Below, in pieces: positions 1-7,668 of a stretch of 64,000 bases of DNA. The notes beneath the pieces were generated by a model that was not told the DNA's origin, made no database searches, and was given only the letters and a program-made list of their open reading frames with translations. Every line of letters starts with the position of its first letter. Within the stretch, counting starts at the first letter, position 1. Source of the DNA: Halomontanus rarus (GTDB lineage Archaea > Halobacteriota > Halobacteria > Halobacteriales > Natrialbaceae); NCBI RefSeq assembly GCF_029338335.1, contig NZ_CP119799.1. The stretch is one strand, 5' to 3'. The position numbers and the translations under genes are program-made.

Positions 1-220
1 CGAGGACGAACGATACTGCAGGAGCGGTGACTGTTGACATGAGTACCTCATTCTGCTCGTCAGGAATCGGGGTGTTATAGGATACCACGGATCGTTACGT
101 CGTACATTCGACTCGAGAAGTAGCAGGTCTACATGTGGCTTTCCAAACTACTTCTCCGATATATCGATTCTCAAACTCATCTAACTATACACTGCCTACC
201 ACTATATGGGTTCAGATTGA

Positions 221-434
221 CCAGTAATACTGGCCAGTGATACTGACCATATCTAATACAGAACGGTTTGCACTTGACGGTAGGCACGGTAACTAACTGG
301 ATGTAGGTACAGAAATCTTGAATTGAGCTAGATGGCGGAATCTTGTTGATCTACGAAGTTCTGCCTTTCTGATCTGCTTTCTAAACACATACTGGTCAGA
401 TGGTATATTCAGTAACACTGCACAGTATTACTGG
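221..434. repeat. Repeat cluster upstream of parA cassette 1 (CAGTNATACTG type)
   Basis: Seen: CCAGTAATACTGG at 221-233, CCAGTGATACTG at 234-245, TACTGGTCAG at 390-399, CAGTAACACTG at 410-420 and CAGTATTACTGG at 423-434. Related copies lie inside the next-but-one gene (near 1425-1448 and 1503-1533), often followed by CAGTNTGACC. The motif is a near palindrome. Its position just before a parA gene suggests an operator and/or centromere-like site for the ParA partner protein; this is inference. Confidence 0.6.
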
Positions 435-448
435 GCCGTCTGACTAGT

Positions 449-457
449 ATTTATATA
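449..457 (+). promoter_or_regulatory. TATA box of parA cassette 1
   Basis: The stretch TATTTATATATGG ends at about 459. Its centre is some 28 bases before the ATG at 484, the distance expected for a haloarchaeal leaderless transcript. It therefore argues for the start at 484 and against the upstream ATG at 457, which lies inside the TATA box. It directly follows the last CAGTATTACTGG copy, so a protein bound there could repress. Confidence 0.6.
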
Positions 458-483
458 TGGTGACTGTCTCTATACGCGATATG

Positions 484-1353
484 ATTCCGTACACGGTTTG
501 GTCCGAAGCAGGAGGCGTCGGAAAAACGACCTTCGCAGTAAATCTCGCCCGTGCGCATTCACGCCAAGGCCAGCACGTTCTCGCGATCGACATGGATCCC
601 CAGGACGGAGGTCTCACTCATCACCTCGGCGTCGACGAAAACAAAGCAGACAGCGAGTCCGATAATCTCGTCCTCCACATGATCGAACGCGGCTACGGGC
701 CGTTCGAAGATATCATCGAACCAGCCGAGGAGGGGGTTGACGTCATTCCCTCTCACAACATGCTCGAGCGTCTCGAAGAGATGCTCACGAAAAATGCCGA
801 ACTCGAGGAGGGAACGAATCCGGACTCGGACTACGTGTATCCCAAAGAGAAGCAACTCCGTCGAGTTCTCGTTGACTCTGGTGTGATCGACGAGTACGAT
901 ACACTCATCGTCGATCCTCCAGCAACGACGGGACAGCACCTGTACAATTCCGTTTACTCGACGTCGAATCTTCTCATTCCGTTCGAACCCTCCCCGAAAG
1001 GCGGTAAGTCCATAGATGGTCTTCGCGACGTCGTCAATGGCCTCGAGGACACACTCGAGGATATCGAGGTCGGTGTACTCGGTGCTGTCCCGAACCGAAC
1101 GAAAGGTACGAATATCAACGAGAAGTACGTCGCGAAACTCGAGGAAGAAGAACTTCCGATCGCACCGATCTCGATCGGAGAGCGAGGTTCGATGCTTGGC
1201 GACGCGTGGGACAATCAGGTGAGTATTTTCGAACTTGCGGAGAACGACGCTTACCGAAGTCTTCGTGATTACGAAGAGCCCACGCTCGATCAGTTTGATC
1301 AGCTGGCCGAGCACATTACGAAGCAGTTCGAACCGACGGAGGTGAAAGCATGA
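484..1353 (+). CDS. parA: ParA/Soj-family partition ATPase (cassette 1)
   Basis: 289-residue ParA/MinD-type P-loop ATPase expected to segregate the replicon. The deviant Walker A motif GGVGKTT lies at about residues 10-16, with DMDPQDGGLT (Walker A', about 38-47) and DTLIVDPPATTG (Walker B, about 140-151) following. The start at 484 is chosen because it gives MIPYTVWSEAGGVGKT, colinear with MLSYTVYSEAGGVGKT of the second copy at 44955, and because the TATA box spacing fits. Both copies are 289 residues. The stop overlaps the next ATG (ATGA), so the two genes are co-transcribed. It lacks an N-terminal HTH, so DNA recognition must come from the partner. Family call is firm; the role in partition rather than another Soj-type function is inferred. 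Confidence 0.93.
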   Translation: MPYTVWSEAGGVGKTTFAVNLARAHSRQGQHVLAIDMDPQDGGLTHHLGVDENKADSESDNLVLHMIERGYGPFEDIIEPAEEGVDVIPSHNMLERLEEMLTKNAELEEGTNPDSDYVYPKEKQLRRVLVDSGVIDEYDTLIVDPPATTGQHLYNSVYSTSNLLIPFEPSPKGGKSIDGLRDVVNGLEDTLEDIEVGVLGAVPNRTKGTNINEKYVAKLEEEELPIAPISIGERGSMLGDAWDNQVSIFELAENDAYRSLRDYEEPTLDQFDQLAEHITKQFEPTEVKA

Positions 1354-1763
1354 AGACTGGTGCATCCGATCCGTTTGCTCAGGATGATCAGGATGGACAG
1401 TCAAACGATTCAGATGAACCAGCCAGTCATACTGAGCAGTCTGACCAGGCGAAGAATGACGAAGTTGAGCAGGTAAACAAGGAGGAAAATCCCACGCCGT
1501 CCGGCAGTAATACTGGACAGTTTGACCGGTCAGACTTACCGTACACACTGCGACGTGATACTGTCAAAGACGAGCGCGACAGTGTTCATCAGCTGTTCGT
1601 TCTCGATGAAACTGATGACAAGGCCCGCGATGCTGAACGTGATCTCGAGGACCGATTCGGAGATATGTATCGACTCGATGCTCGCGAAGCCATCTATCTA
1701 GCAGGAATGCAGAACTTAGACGACGCGGAATCTATTCTTCGCGAGTGGGGATACGACTTTTAG
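1350..1763 (+). CDS. ParA partner protein, ParB-like role (cassette 1)
   Basis: 137 residues, start overlapping the parA stop by four bases. Residues 1-55 are hydrophilic and rich in Gln, Asn, Asp and Ser and look disordered. The C-terminal half (about 60-137) is the conserved part and ends DDAESILREWGYDF, closely matching the end of the cassette 2 partner (DEVADVLREWGYDF). No classic ParB nuclease domain is seen. I infer a small DNA-binding adaptor that binds the nearby repeats and stimulates ParA. Odd point: its own N-terminal coding sequence contains two copies of the CAGTNATACTG repeat, so the site array may extend into the gene. Confidence 0.75.
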   Translation: MKTGASDPFAQDDQDGQSNDSDEPASHTEQSDQAKNDEVEQVNKEENPTPSGSNTGQFDRSDLPYTLRRDTVKDERDSVHQLFVLDETDDKARDAERDLEDRFGDMYRLDAREAIYLAGMQNLDDAESILREWGYDF

Positions 1764-1831
1764 AAGCCTCTGTTTGACTCTTAATTGAGGGTGGTGCAAC
1801 AAAAGCAGTCGCTCTCTCAGCGTAACAGCCT

Positions 1832-1955
1832 CCGAAAATCCCTTCGTAACTCTACCTTGTGACCAGAGACACTTAAAGAACTGATTACTCTCACTTACTC
1901 CTCACGACCGGATCTCAACGTCTGTTGATCGAGTTAGTACAAGATTGCAATACGC
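1832..1955. repeat. Conserved block downstream of parA cassette 1
   Basis: About 125 bases of non-coding DNA (CCGAAAATCCCTTCGTA..., then CCTTGTGACCAGAGA, ACTTAAAGAA, ATTACTCTCACT and TTGATCGA) that recurs at 46511-46640 after the second parA cassette with roughly four in five bases matching by eye. No ORF is shared between the two. It may be a centromere, a small RNA or a terminator region; the function is unknown. Confidence 0.7.
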
Positions 1956-1962
1956 CTATGAA

Positions 1963-2214
1963 TTACGCGTTGAGTCCCCACCGCACATCGTCTTCAACTG
2001 CTTGGAGCTCGCGCTCTGCGCGCTTGACCTGATCTCGACCGACGAGTTCGATCGCGGTCTCGCGATCGATTTCGTCGTTTACGTACCTCGAGAGAACGAG
2101 ATCCGTCCAGAGGTCTTCGACCCCCCGTTCCAGTGCCTGTTCGAGGATCTCCGATTCGGGAGTTCCTCGCACTTCGGCGATTTCTTGCACCCGTTCCGTG
2201 AGATCCGTGGCCAT
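1963..2214 (-). CDS. Small hypothetical protein, antitoxin-like (VapB/RHH style)
   Basis: 83 residues from the ATG at 2214 (MATDLTERVQEIAEVRGT...). I prefer this to the ATG at 2247 because the extra eleven residues overlap the upstream gene's end and look non-coding. The N-terminal half reads like a short helix-rich dimer/DNA-binding segment (SEILEQALERGVEDLW) followed by a charged tail (EIDRETAIELVGRDQVKRAE). The pattern resembles haloarchaeal antitoxins of PIN or similar toxins. The gene upstream on the same strand ends 25 bases before it, so the pair could be a toxin-antitoxin unit, but no toxin fold is recognisable in that partner. Moderate confidence that it is a gene, low for the role. 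Confidence 0.6.
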   Translation of the reverse strand: MATDLTERVQEIAEVRGTPESEILEQALERGVEDLWTDLVLSRYVNDEIDRETAIELVGRDQVKRAERELQAVEDDVRWGLNA

Positions 2215-2239
2215 GTTACCACAGTGGGTTCGTGACAAC

Positions 2240-2524
2240 TTAAACATCTATGTCCGTCCCGTTGTAGTTATTCCGTGTGGAAGGGGCCTCAATGTCGACG
2301 ATGTCGTACATTCGCCCGAGCATGTCGAGTGCGGACTCGAAGGTCGCGTAGTGTTCGTTCGCGAACGCGACGGTTTCCTGAAGCGGAATAACGGGCCGTC
2401 CGTCGACCATCTCTGTCTCGATCTGTGGCCGTGGCTCGAGGACAGACCGACATCTCCTCTCCATCCGTTTCTCGCAGAACGTGCTGAAGTGGATCGTACG
2501 TTTCGAGCGACTTACGCAGACCAC
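2240..2524 (-). CDS. Hypothetical protein paired with the antitoxin-like gene
   Basis: 94 residues. The C-terminal two thirds (from about residue 33, PQIETEMVDGRPVIPLQETV) has clear protein character with a helical segment (FANEHYATFESALDMLG). The first 30 residues (MVCVSRSKRTIHFS...) resemble the start of the short ORF at 54158-53973 (MVYVSRSKQANRNS...). The shared part continues upstream into the same non-coding repeat. The N-terminus may therefore come from the repeat rather than from the original gene. I do not recognise the family. It may be the first gene of a two-gene unit with 1963-2214. Confidence 0.45.
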   Translation of the reverse strand: MVCVSRSKRTIHFSTFCEKRMERRCRSVLEPRPQIETEMVDGRPVIPLQETVAFANEHYATFESALDMLGRMYDIVDIEAPSTRNNYNGTDIDV

Positions 2525-2534
2525 GCACCTCGTG

Positions 2535-2734
2535 CCACTGTATGTTCTCAGTGTTTCACTGAAGCAATTAGATTGGCCAGGTGAGTGGTCCCAGTATTAG
2601 TCCACTATCGTTCGAACTCGAGATTCATAGCGAAAGCCCGACCGCGCAACGGTCACAGACCGTGAGCAGTCGGACCGTGGAGGTGGTGGGAGGCGGAGGT
2701 GACCGCGACACACCAATAAAAAAGAGGGCGACAC
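2535..2734. repeat. RPA-3' repeat, copy 1
   Basis: Contains TCTCAGTGTTTCACTGAAGCAAT, GGTCCCAGTATTAGTCCAC, CGAAAGCCCGACCGCG, CCGTGAGCAGTC, GGACCGTGGAGG and ACACACCAATAAAAAAGAGGG. Copies of all or part occur at 19185-19290, 54175-54415 and 55731-55817. The other three sit at the 3' side of an RPA-like gene or its remnant; here it follows a zinc-finger gene instead. Non-coding in all copies. The run of A next to GAGGG would give a T-rich tail on the minus strand, so it could terminate the minus-strand gene at 2735. Confidence 0.7.
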
Positions 2735-3265
2735 TCAGTCGTCGTCCCGCCACGTGCATCCGCAGGTGCCGTGATGGATCCGCGTTTCCGCCTCGTCTGC
2801 CGACCGCAGCTGCTTCAGCTCAGTCCGCGTTTCGACCGTCTCTCCACACTTGGGACAGTCGACTGTCGAACCACCCTCTTGGTCATCACCTGTCGACTCG
2901 GCCACGATCGGCCCGCGTTCGCGCTGATGGTAGGTGATCACGAGCGTCGGCGTCTCGAGATCGGGGGTCGGTGCGACCGTCCGCTCCTGCCCAGCTTCCT
3001 CGAGGATCTTCCGGACGTGATGGGTGATCAACTCCACCCGCGTCGCGGGCAGCTCGTCCACCCGCTCGTCGATCGTCGCCAACCGATCCGGCGCGACTGC
3101 CTTGAGCCACGCTTCCAACGACTCCTCACCACCTGTCTCCACGATCCGCTTCGCCGGCCGCAACGACCCATCCGGTTCGAAGATGCCCTCGAGCGAGCCG
3201 TCGACGCTGACTGCATGTTGGTTCCGAGCGATGCCACTGATCGAACTACTATCGTCGATAGACAT
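2735..3265 (-). CDS. Hypothetical protein with C-terminal zinc finger
   Basis: 176 residues from the ATG at 3265, which has a good ribosome site (GGAGGATCATATC-ATG). The longer reading to 3502 runs into the hairpin tract and has no start signal. The protein is acidic. The middle (about 35-120) is helical (SLEAWLKAVAPDRLATIDERV; RVELITHHVRKILEEAG). The C-terminus has a zinc-binding pattern CPKCGETV...HHGTCGC. It sits directly downstream of a 650-base hairpin-rich tract and upstream of the RPA-3' repeat, an arrangement also seen for the OB-fold gene at 19296-20180. Function unknown; a nucleic-acid-binding role is plausible. Confidence 0.75.
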   Translation of the reverse strand: MSIDDSSSISGIARNQHAVSVDGSLEGIFEPDGSLRPAKRIVETGGEESLEAWLKAVAPDRLATIDERVDELPATRVELITHHVRKILEEAGQERTVAPTPDLETPTLVITYHQRERGPIVAESTGDDQEGGSTVDCPKCGETVETRTELKQLRSADEAETRIHHGTCGCTWRDDD

Positions 3266-3996
3266 GATATGATCCTCCCTCACACCGGCCCGGACAGCCG
3301 CCGCCCGACCCGACGCGAGTTCACCTCCACGGTTTCGAGGCGCTCCCCTTGATGTCGGTCGTCTCGGTGATCCCCCGGAAGGCAGCGGAAGCTCGTCATC
3401 AGACGAGGAGTCTGCTGGCTGGCGCGGGGTGAGGCGAGATGCCTCGCAGTTCAGCGGCATACCGCGCTTTAGCGCGGGCAAACGCTGCACCGACCACTTC
3501 AAGGGGAGCGACTCAGATCTCGATCAAACGGACATGTTTGTGGGAAACCCCGTGGGCGGCGCAGGGTTCGACGGCCGTCAGCGAGGAGCGCCAGCGCGGC
3601 GACTCGGAGAGTCGGCGGGCTGGGGCCCGCAGTCACGGCCGTCGAACGGCGAGCCGTCTCCGCAGAGCGGGACGGAGTGGGCACGCCTGCCGACTGGGAG
3701 ACGGGACCCGCGCGGGCGGTTCGCGCGGGAAGTCGCTTCCGCCGGTAGGTTGTGCCACGAAGTCACGCGCAAGAGAGACGACTGGAGGGAGGTGGGAAGA
3801 TGTCGTCTCCCGTAGGTCCGCGCGCTTGTAGAGCGCGTCGGACTCTGGGCTTCGATGTCGCGCCCGGAATCGCCAGCGAAGCGGTCTGGACGGCGGGAGG
3901 CCCGCCGCGAACGCAACAATGTCCGTGAGCAACCGGCCTCGCGTCGTCCAGGCCGGTGAGCAAGACTCCCGACAGGCAGATCTGTTTGATCTGCCT
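3266..3996. other. Hairpin-dense GC-rich non-coding tract 1
   Basis: No convincing gene. Perfect inverted repeats include 3392-3397/3402-3407 (CTCGTC), 3431-3435/3441-3445 (GAGGC), 3462-3467/3472-3477 (CCGCGC), palindrome 3570-3579 (GACGGCCGTC), 3601-3605/3609-3613, 3615-3620/3625-3630 (GCGGGC), palindrome 3707-3716 (CCCGCGCGGG), 3831-3836/3842-3847 (CGCGCT), 3932-3938/3951-3957 (ACCGGCC) and 3974-3982/3988-3996 (AGGCAGATC). All reading frames are open for long stretches only because of high GC. Similar tracts lie upstream of the genes at 20180 and 25669 and, smaller, 12247. Confidence 0.65.
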
Positions 3997-4171
3997 ACGC
4001 GCGACAATCGAAGGAAACGGGAGGACGCGGAGGACAACTCGAGTCAGACACAGACAGGATGGAAATTGGCTATAGTAGGAGATGAAGTCAGTCGGAGACT
4101 AAATCAGAGACAGTACATCCTGCCTAATACAGGTAATGTATAGGCCGGAATCTCGAGAACGGAATCCTACT

Positions 4172-4981
4172 TCAGAACAACCCGAAGATGAACCCAAGAC
4201 CCATTATGATGAGTACTGTCGCAGAGAATGCCGGGAGATACGGCGTGTACCGCTCTACTCGTTCCTCGGAGTGCTGGTAGCCAGCAATCAACACCATCGT
4301 CAAGCTGACAATCCCGATGATGACCGTCAGCGCGTACGCCATCATCAGTTCGAGACAATAGGCCGACCCGGCGCATAACGCAATGATCTCAAATTCCTCT
4401 TCGTGAGCGAACCCGAGAACGAACGCGAACCACGCGATACCAAGCAGACCACGGTCAGCAGCTTCGTGTGACTGGGTGTGATTACCGATAAACGGAATTC
4501 GGTCTTTGACTCGACCGACTAGGCCACTATGCGAGTGATCGTGATTGTGTGAGTGACTGTGCTCCTCACCGTGATCGTGTGCTGAATTCCCATCATGTTC
4601 GCGGTGGTTGTGAGAACTCTCGTTGTGGTTGTGCGAATGGCCGTGGAAATATTCACGGATGCCGAGCGCGAGAAGGAGCACTCCAGCGACGAGGCTCACC
4701 GGCCCGCCGATCTGGATTCCACCGAGTAGCACGACGGGTTCGTTGACTTGTGTAAGATTGAAGTACGATTTTGCGTAAAAGAATACTGCCACCATCGCAA
4801 TACTGCTGATGAGATGGCCGACGCCAATAATGAAACTCGCGGCGAAACCGTAGAGCCACTTATTCGACTGGTCGAGCGCATATGATGCGGCAATGGGCCA
4901 GCCATGTCCAGGCTCAATCCCATGTACTGCACCCAGAACGATCGCACCCAAGAAGAGGCCAAGGTTTTCGAGATACACCAT
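4172..4981 (-). CDS. NicO/RcnA-like nickel or cobalt transporter
   Basis: 269-residue membrane protein of the NicO (HoxN/RcnA-related) family. The signature HGIEPGHGWP (about residues 20-29, usually HALDPDH) marks the first membrane segment that carries the metal ligands. About six membrane segments are visible. A strongly histidine-rich cytosolic loop (HGHSHNHNESSHNH and following, about 113-150) separates the two halves, and HEEEFE near residue 193 is the second family motif. The gene is divergent from a nikR homologue 82 bases away, so nickel is the likely substrate. The His-rich loop is typical of RcnA-type exporters, but import cannot be excluded. Confidence 0.88.
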   Translation of the reverse strand: MVYLENLGLFLGAIVLGAVHGIEPGHGWPIAASYALDQSNKWLYGFAASFIIGVGHLISSIAMVAVFFYAKSYFNLTQVNEPVVLLGGIQIGGPVSLVAGVLLLALGIREYFHGHSHNHNESSHNHREHDGNSAHDHGEEHSHSHNHDHSHSGLVGRVKDRIPFIGNHTQSHEAADRGLLGIAWFAFVLGFAHEEEFEIIALCAGSAYCLELMMAYALTVIIGIVSLTMVLIAGYQHSEERVERYTPYLPAFSATVLIIMGLGFIFGLF

Positions 4982-5010
4982 CTGTTACCCGACTCTCAGT
5001 AGACAGTGGA

Positions 5011-5050
5011 GTTATGGGTTTTTAATACGGAACCGGGAAATCGTCATAAC
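5011..5050. promoter_or_regulatory. Inverted repeat between nikR and the nickel transporter
   Basis: GTTATG at 5011-5016 and CATAAC at 5045-5050 form an inverted pair that brackets a TATA-like stretch (TTTTTAATACG). It lies in the 82-base gap between the two divergent genes. NikR operators are spaced inverted half-sites, so this is a candidate operator; the 28-base spacer is longer than the N16 of the E. coli site, which lowers confidence. Confidence 0.35.
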
Positions 5051-5063
5051 AAGGTGAACTTCG

Positions 5064-5453
5064 ATGCGAACAAGCTTCAATATCCCTGACGAGATTGTCG
5101 AAGAATTTGACCGGGTCTGGAAGGAACAAGAGCTGGACTCTCGGTCACGAGCTGTCCGCGAGGCAATGTTAGAATATATTGAATCGCATTCTCAACTCGA
5201 AACCATGACCGGCGAGGTTGTTGCGCTCGTCGGGTTCGATTATCAACACCACAAGGTTATTCGTGACCTTCACGGAGTACAACACGACTATCAGGATGTT
5301 ATCCTGAATACGAGTCACACCCACCAGGGTGAGTGGTGTTTGGAATCCCTCTTCTGTCGTGGGCCGGCCGACCGGGTTCGTGAGTTGACGTACCGTCTGA
5401 GAGATTTTGACGGCGTTCAGCGGGTGAAAGTGATGGTAATTCAACAGAGCTAG
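5064..5453 (+). CDS. nikR: Nickel-responsive regulator NikR
   Basis: 129-residue ribbon-helix-helix/ACT-type repressor. Residues 1-45 are the RHH DNA-binding part (MRTSFNIPDEIVEEFDRVW). Residues about 50-129 are the metal-binding ACT-like domain. The high-affinity nickel ligands are present: His74, His85, His87 and Cys92, with spacing nearly identical to E. coli His76, His87, His89 and Cys95 (the last gap is one shorter). It is divergent from the NicO-type transporter and probably represses it when nickel is scarce or abundant, depending on transport direction. Family call is firm. Confidence 0.92.
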   Translation: MRTSFNIPDEIVEEFDRVWKEQELDSRSRAVREAMLEYIESHSQLETMTGEVVALVGFDYQHHKVIRDLHGVQHDYQDVILNTSHTHQGEWCLESLFCRGPADRVRELTYRLRDFDGVQRVKVMVIQQS

Positions 5454-5504
5454 ACAATTGTTCTGTGATTGGAGTTGATAGATACGCATAGACACATTGC
5501 AAAT

Positions 5505-5575
5505 TTCATTCTTCTTTGCAGCCGACCTCAGACCGGTTCTTCCGCTTAGTACAGGGCGTGCACGTACCGATGGAA
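5505..5575. repeat. Dispersed repeat, partial copy (TTCTTTGCAGCCGA type)
   Basis: CATTCTTCTTTGCAGCCGACCTCAG followed by TTAGTACAGGGCGTGCACGTACCGAT. It resembles the fuller copies at 58692-58820 and 60569-60699 and the partial copy at about 56800-56862. The rest of the 5454-5872 gap shows no convincing gene. Confidence 0.4.
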
Positions 5576-5872
5576 CGCTGACCGGCACTCATCAATATCC
5601 GTCCCCATCTTGTCGCCACGACGACACTGAATCTTTGACTTCACCATCTCAACCTGCGTCCGAAACCATGTTGAAACCAGTGGTGTGCGTAGCGCGGACT
5701 AATTGTCATAATTGTCATCCTTGTCGCTGAGCGTCTTAAATGGACCGTCAACGGATCTGAGCGCGTTACAGAGACACGTTCCACTACAAAGATTCTCAGG
5801 GGGATCGACGCCAAAACTATACGCGTCAGTCGCCTCGAACAATCAGTCATCTCCGCGGGTAGCGATCAACTA

Positions 5873-6592
5873 TCAAAAATCATCCACTGGACTAACGAGA
5901 ATCTGTGATGCAATTCCCTGTGGGAGACTCGTCTGTTGCTCGGTATCGGAAAAGGTGATGGTCACCATGCCGATCGGGGTTTTCTCTTCGAGTCGGAAAC
6001 GCACCGACGGTTCGATGCCAGTCGAGATGAGATAATCGAGTGTTTCGTCGTCCTGTGTCAGGATACGGGTCACTTTGACACATGATGACTCGGACACCTC
6101 GTTTAGAGACGTGGCGTCTTTTGTGGGGGGAATGTTGAGGTTGGTGTCCGGTATCGGATCTCCATGTGGATCGATTTCCGGCATATCGAGGAGTTGCTCG
6201 ATCTCCCCACAGAGTCGGGGGCTGAGATGATGTTCTAGAATGTCGGCTTCGGTGTCAATCTCGCTGATGGTGTAATCAAACAACTCAGAGAGCATTGTCT
6301 CGACCAGCCGGTGTCTGCGGATTACCCCTAGCGCGAGTTCTTTTCCTTCGGTCGTGAGTCGAACCGGACGATACCGTTCTCGTTCGATTAATCCACGGTC
6401 TGAGAGCGTTTCGAGCATACTCGAAACCGTTGGTGGAGTGACTCCGAGACGCCCGGCGATGGCCGAGTTGGATACCCGACTATCGGTTTCCTGCTCGAGT
6501 CGATAGAGATGGCGGAGATAATCCTCCATTTTCGGCGTAAACGATGCTGTGGACTTCATCATATTTGGATATTCAGGATCAGGTGAGTTCAT
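5873..6592 (-). CDS. DtxR/MntR-family metal-dependent regulator
   Basis: 239 residues. Residues about 15-75 are the winged-helix DNA-binding domain (KMEDYLRHLYRLEQETDSRV; LGVTPPTVSSMLETL). Residues 80-145 are the dimerisation/metal-binding domain with the ligand-rich ILEHHLSPRLCGEIEQLL. The tail (about 160-239) resembles the FeoA/SH3-like domain of longer members. The gene is the last of a same-strand run with the zinc/manganese ABC genes, 65 bases after the permease, so it very probably controls that uptake system, repressing when the metal is present. A palindrome before the first ABC gene (9521-9531) is a candidate target. The ATG at 6592 or the internal Met at 6562/6559 could be the true start. 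Confidence 0.9.
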   Translation of the reverse strand: MNSPDPEYPNMMKSTASFTPKMEDYLRHLYRLEQETDSRVSNSAIAGRLGVTPPTVSSMLETLSDRGLIERERYRPVRLTTEGKELALGVIRRHRLVETMLSELFDYTISEIDTEADILEHHLSPRLCGEIEQLLDMPEIDPHGDPIPDTNLNIPPTKDATSLNEVSESSCVKVTRILTQDDETLDYLISTGIEPSVRFRLEEKTPIGMVTITFSDTEQQTSLPQGIASQILVSPVDDF

Positions 6593-6657
6593 TTTGACGT
6601 GTCGCTCGGCGGCATTTCAAATTGGTACCCCTGCACTTGCCGCCGTGTGGCAGTCTC

Positions 6658-7668
6658 TTAGTCTCTCTTCGATTCGGTCTGTTCGACGTTGATACTGCCC
6701 ATTTCGAGGGTTGACTCCGCGCCCATGGTAGTCTGGAGCTTACCAAGTATGACCGCGATGACGTATATCGCGACTGCAATGAGAACGATCACACCACCAG
6801 CAGTTGCTTCACCGTAGTACGAAACTCCCATCCCCAGGATAACAGCCAGTTCCGCGAGGACGACCGATACGAGCAGCGATTCGTTGAAGCTCCGGGAGAC
6901 TTGTGTTGCACCGGCAACGGGTACGACGAGCATGGCTGCGACGAGGATAACGCCCATAATTTGCATCGCGCCGACGACGACCATTGCCGTCATCATCACC
7001 ATAATACGGTTGTACCAGCTCACTGAAAGTCCAGAGACCGCCGCTGCGGTCTCGTCGAAAGTGACGTACAGCAACTGGTTGCGAGTGAGCCCGACGACTC
7101 CGACGACGACGGCGAATAACACGAGTAGTATCACGGTACTATCGGCGGAGACCGTCGAGAGGTTGCCGAAGAGGAACTGATTGACGCCAACCGCGAGCCC
7201 GCCTGCGTTGATGCTGATCAGGGTCGTCCCCAATGCGAACCCAGTCGAGAGGACGATGGCCATTGAGACGTCGTTGTAAGCGTCTGTTGCCTCCGAGATG
7301 AGTTCAATGAACAGGGCAGCGATCATCGCAACGACGACCGCCGTCAGGTATGGGGAGACGCCGAGATCGAGAACGGCGTTGAGGAACAAACCGACGGCTA
7401 CGCCCGCGAACCCGGTGTGGGCCAATGCGTCGCCGATGAGCGCCAGTTGGCGGTGAACGAGGAACGTCCCAATAAGCGGGGCCATCACCCCGATGCACAG
7501 TCCCACCAGGATCGCTCGGTGCATGAACCCGTACTGGAGCAGTTCCAAGCCGGTCATATCCCCGAGCCAAGACATGAAGCCCGACCAGAGTTGCAGGAAC
7601 CAATACAATGGGGCGAGAACAGCGTCTAGTAGCCCCGCTTGGAGCGGGAGGAGGACTGCTCCACTCAT
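6658..7668 (-). CDS. Zinc/manganese ABC transporter permease (ZnuB/MntB family)
   Basis: 336-residue integral membrane protein of the ABC-3 family with about nine membrane segments. Characteristic stretches are LIGDALAHTGFAGVAVG (about residues 74-90) and GAMQIMGVILVAAMLVVP (about 235-252). It forms the membrane channel for the ATPase and binding protein encoded just before it; its ATG overlaps the ATPase stop by four bases. An N-terminal hydrophobic extension before the family core is visible. The C-terminal tail (about 315-336) is polar. Confidence 0.92.
   Translation of the reverse strand: MSGAVLLPLQAGLLDAVLAPLYWFLQLWSGFMSWLGDMTGLELLQYGFMHRAILVGLCIGVMAPLIGTFLVHRQLALIGDALAHTGFAGVAVGLFLNAVLDLGVSPYLTAVVVAMIAALFIELISEATDAYNDVSMAIVLSTGFALGTTLISINAGGLAVGVNQFLFGNLSTVSADSTVILLVLFAVVVGVVGLTRNQLLYVTFDETAAAVSGLSVSWYNRIMVMMTAMVVVGAMQIMGVILVAAMLVVPVAGATQVSRSFNESLLVSVVLAELAVILGMGVSYYGEATAGGVIVLIAVAIYVIAVILGKLQTTMGAESTLEMGSINVEQTESKRD

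Noticed and set aside
1..456. Replication origin
   Set aside because: AT-rich repeats before parA could suggest one, but no initiator gene lies nearby and the repeats fit a partition operator better.
559..1548. Long ORF on the minus strand (329 aa) opposite parA1
   Set aside because: It is the antisense shadow of parA1 and its partner; its sequence has no domain character and the opposite strand has clear ParA motifs.
3439..3919. Several overlapping ORFs of 110-130 aa in hairpin tract 1
   Set aside because: All frames on both strands are open; compositions are Arg/Ser/Pro-rich and none shows domain or start signals.
3919..4143. 74-aa ORF starting MSVSNRPRVVQAGEQDSRQA
   Set aside because: Part is hydrophilic and protein-like, but it includes a perfect hairpin and the shared end of the tracts; not enough to call a gene.
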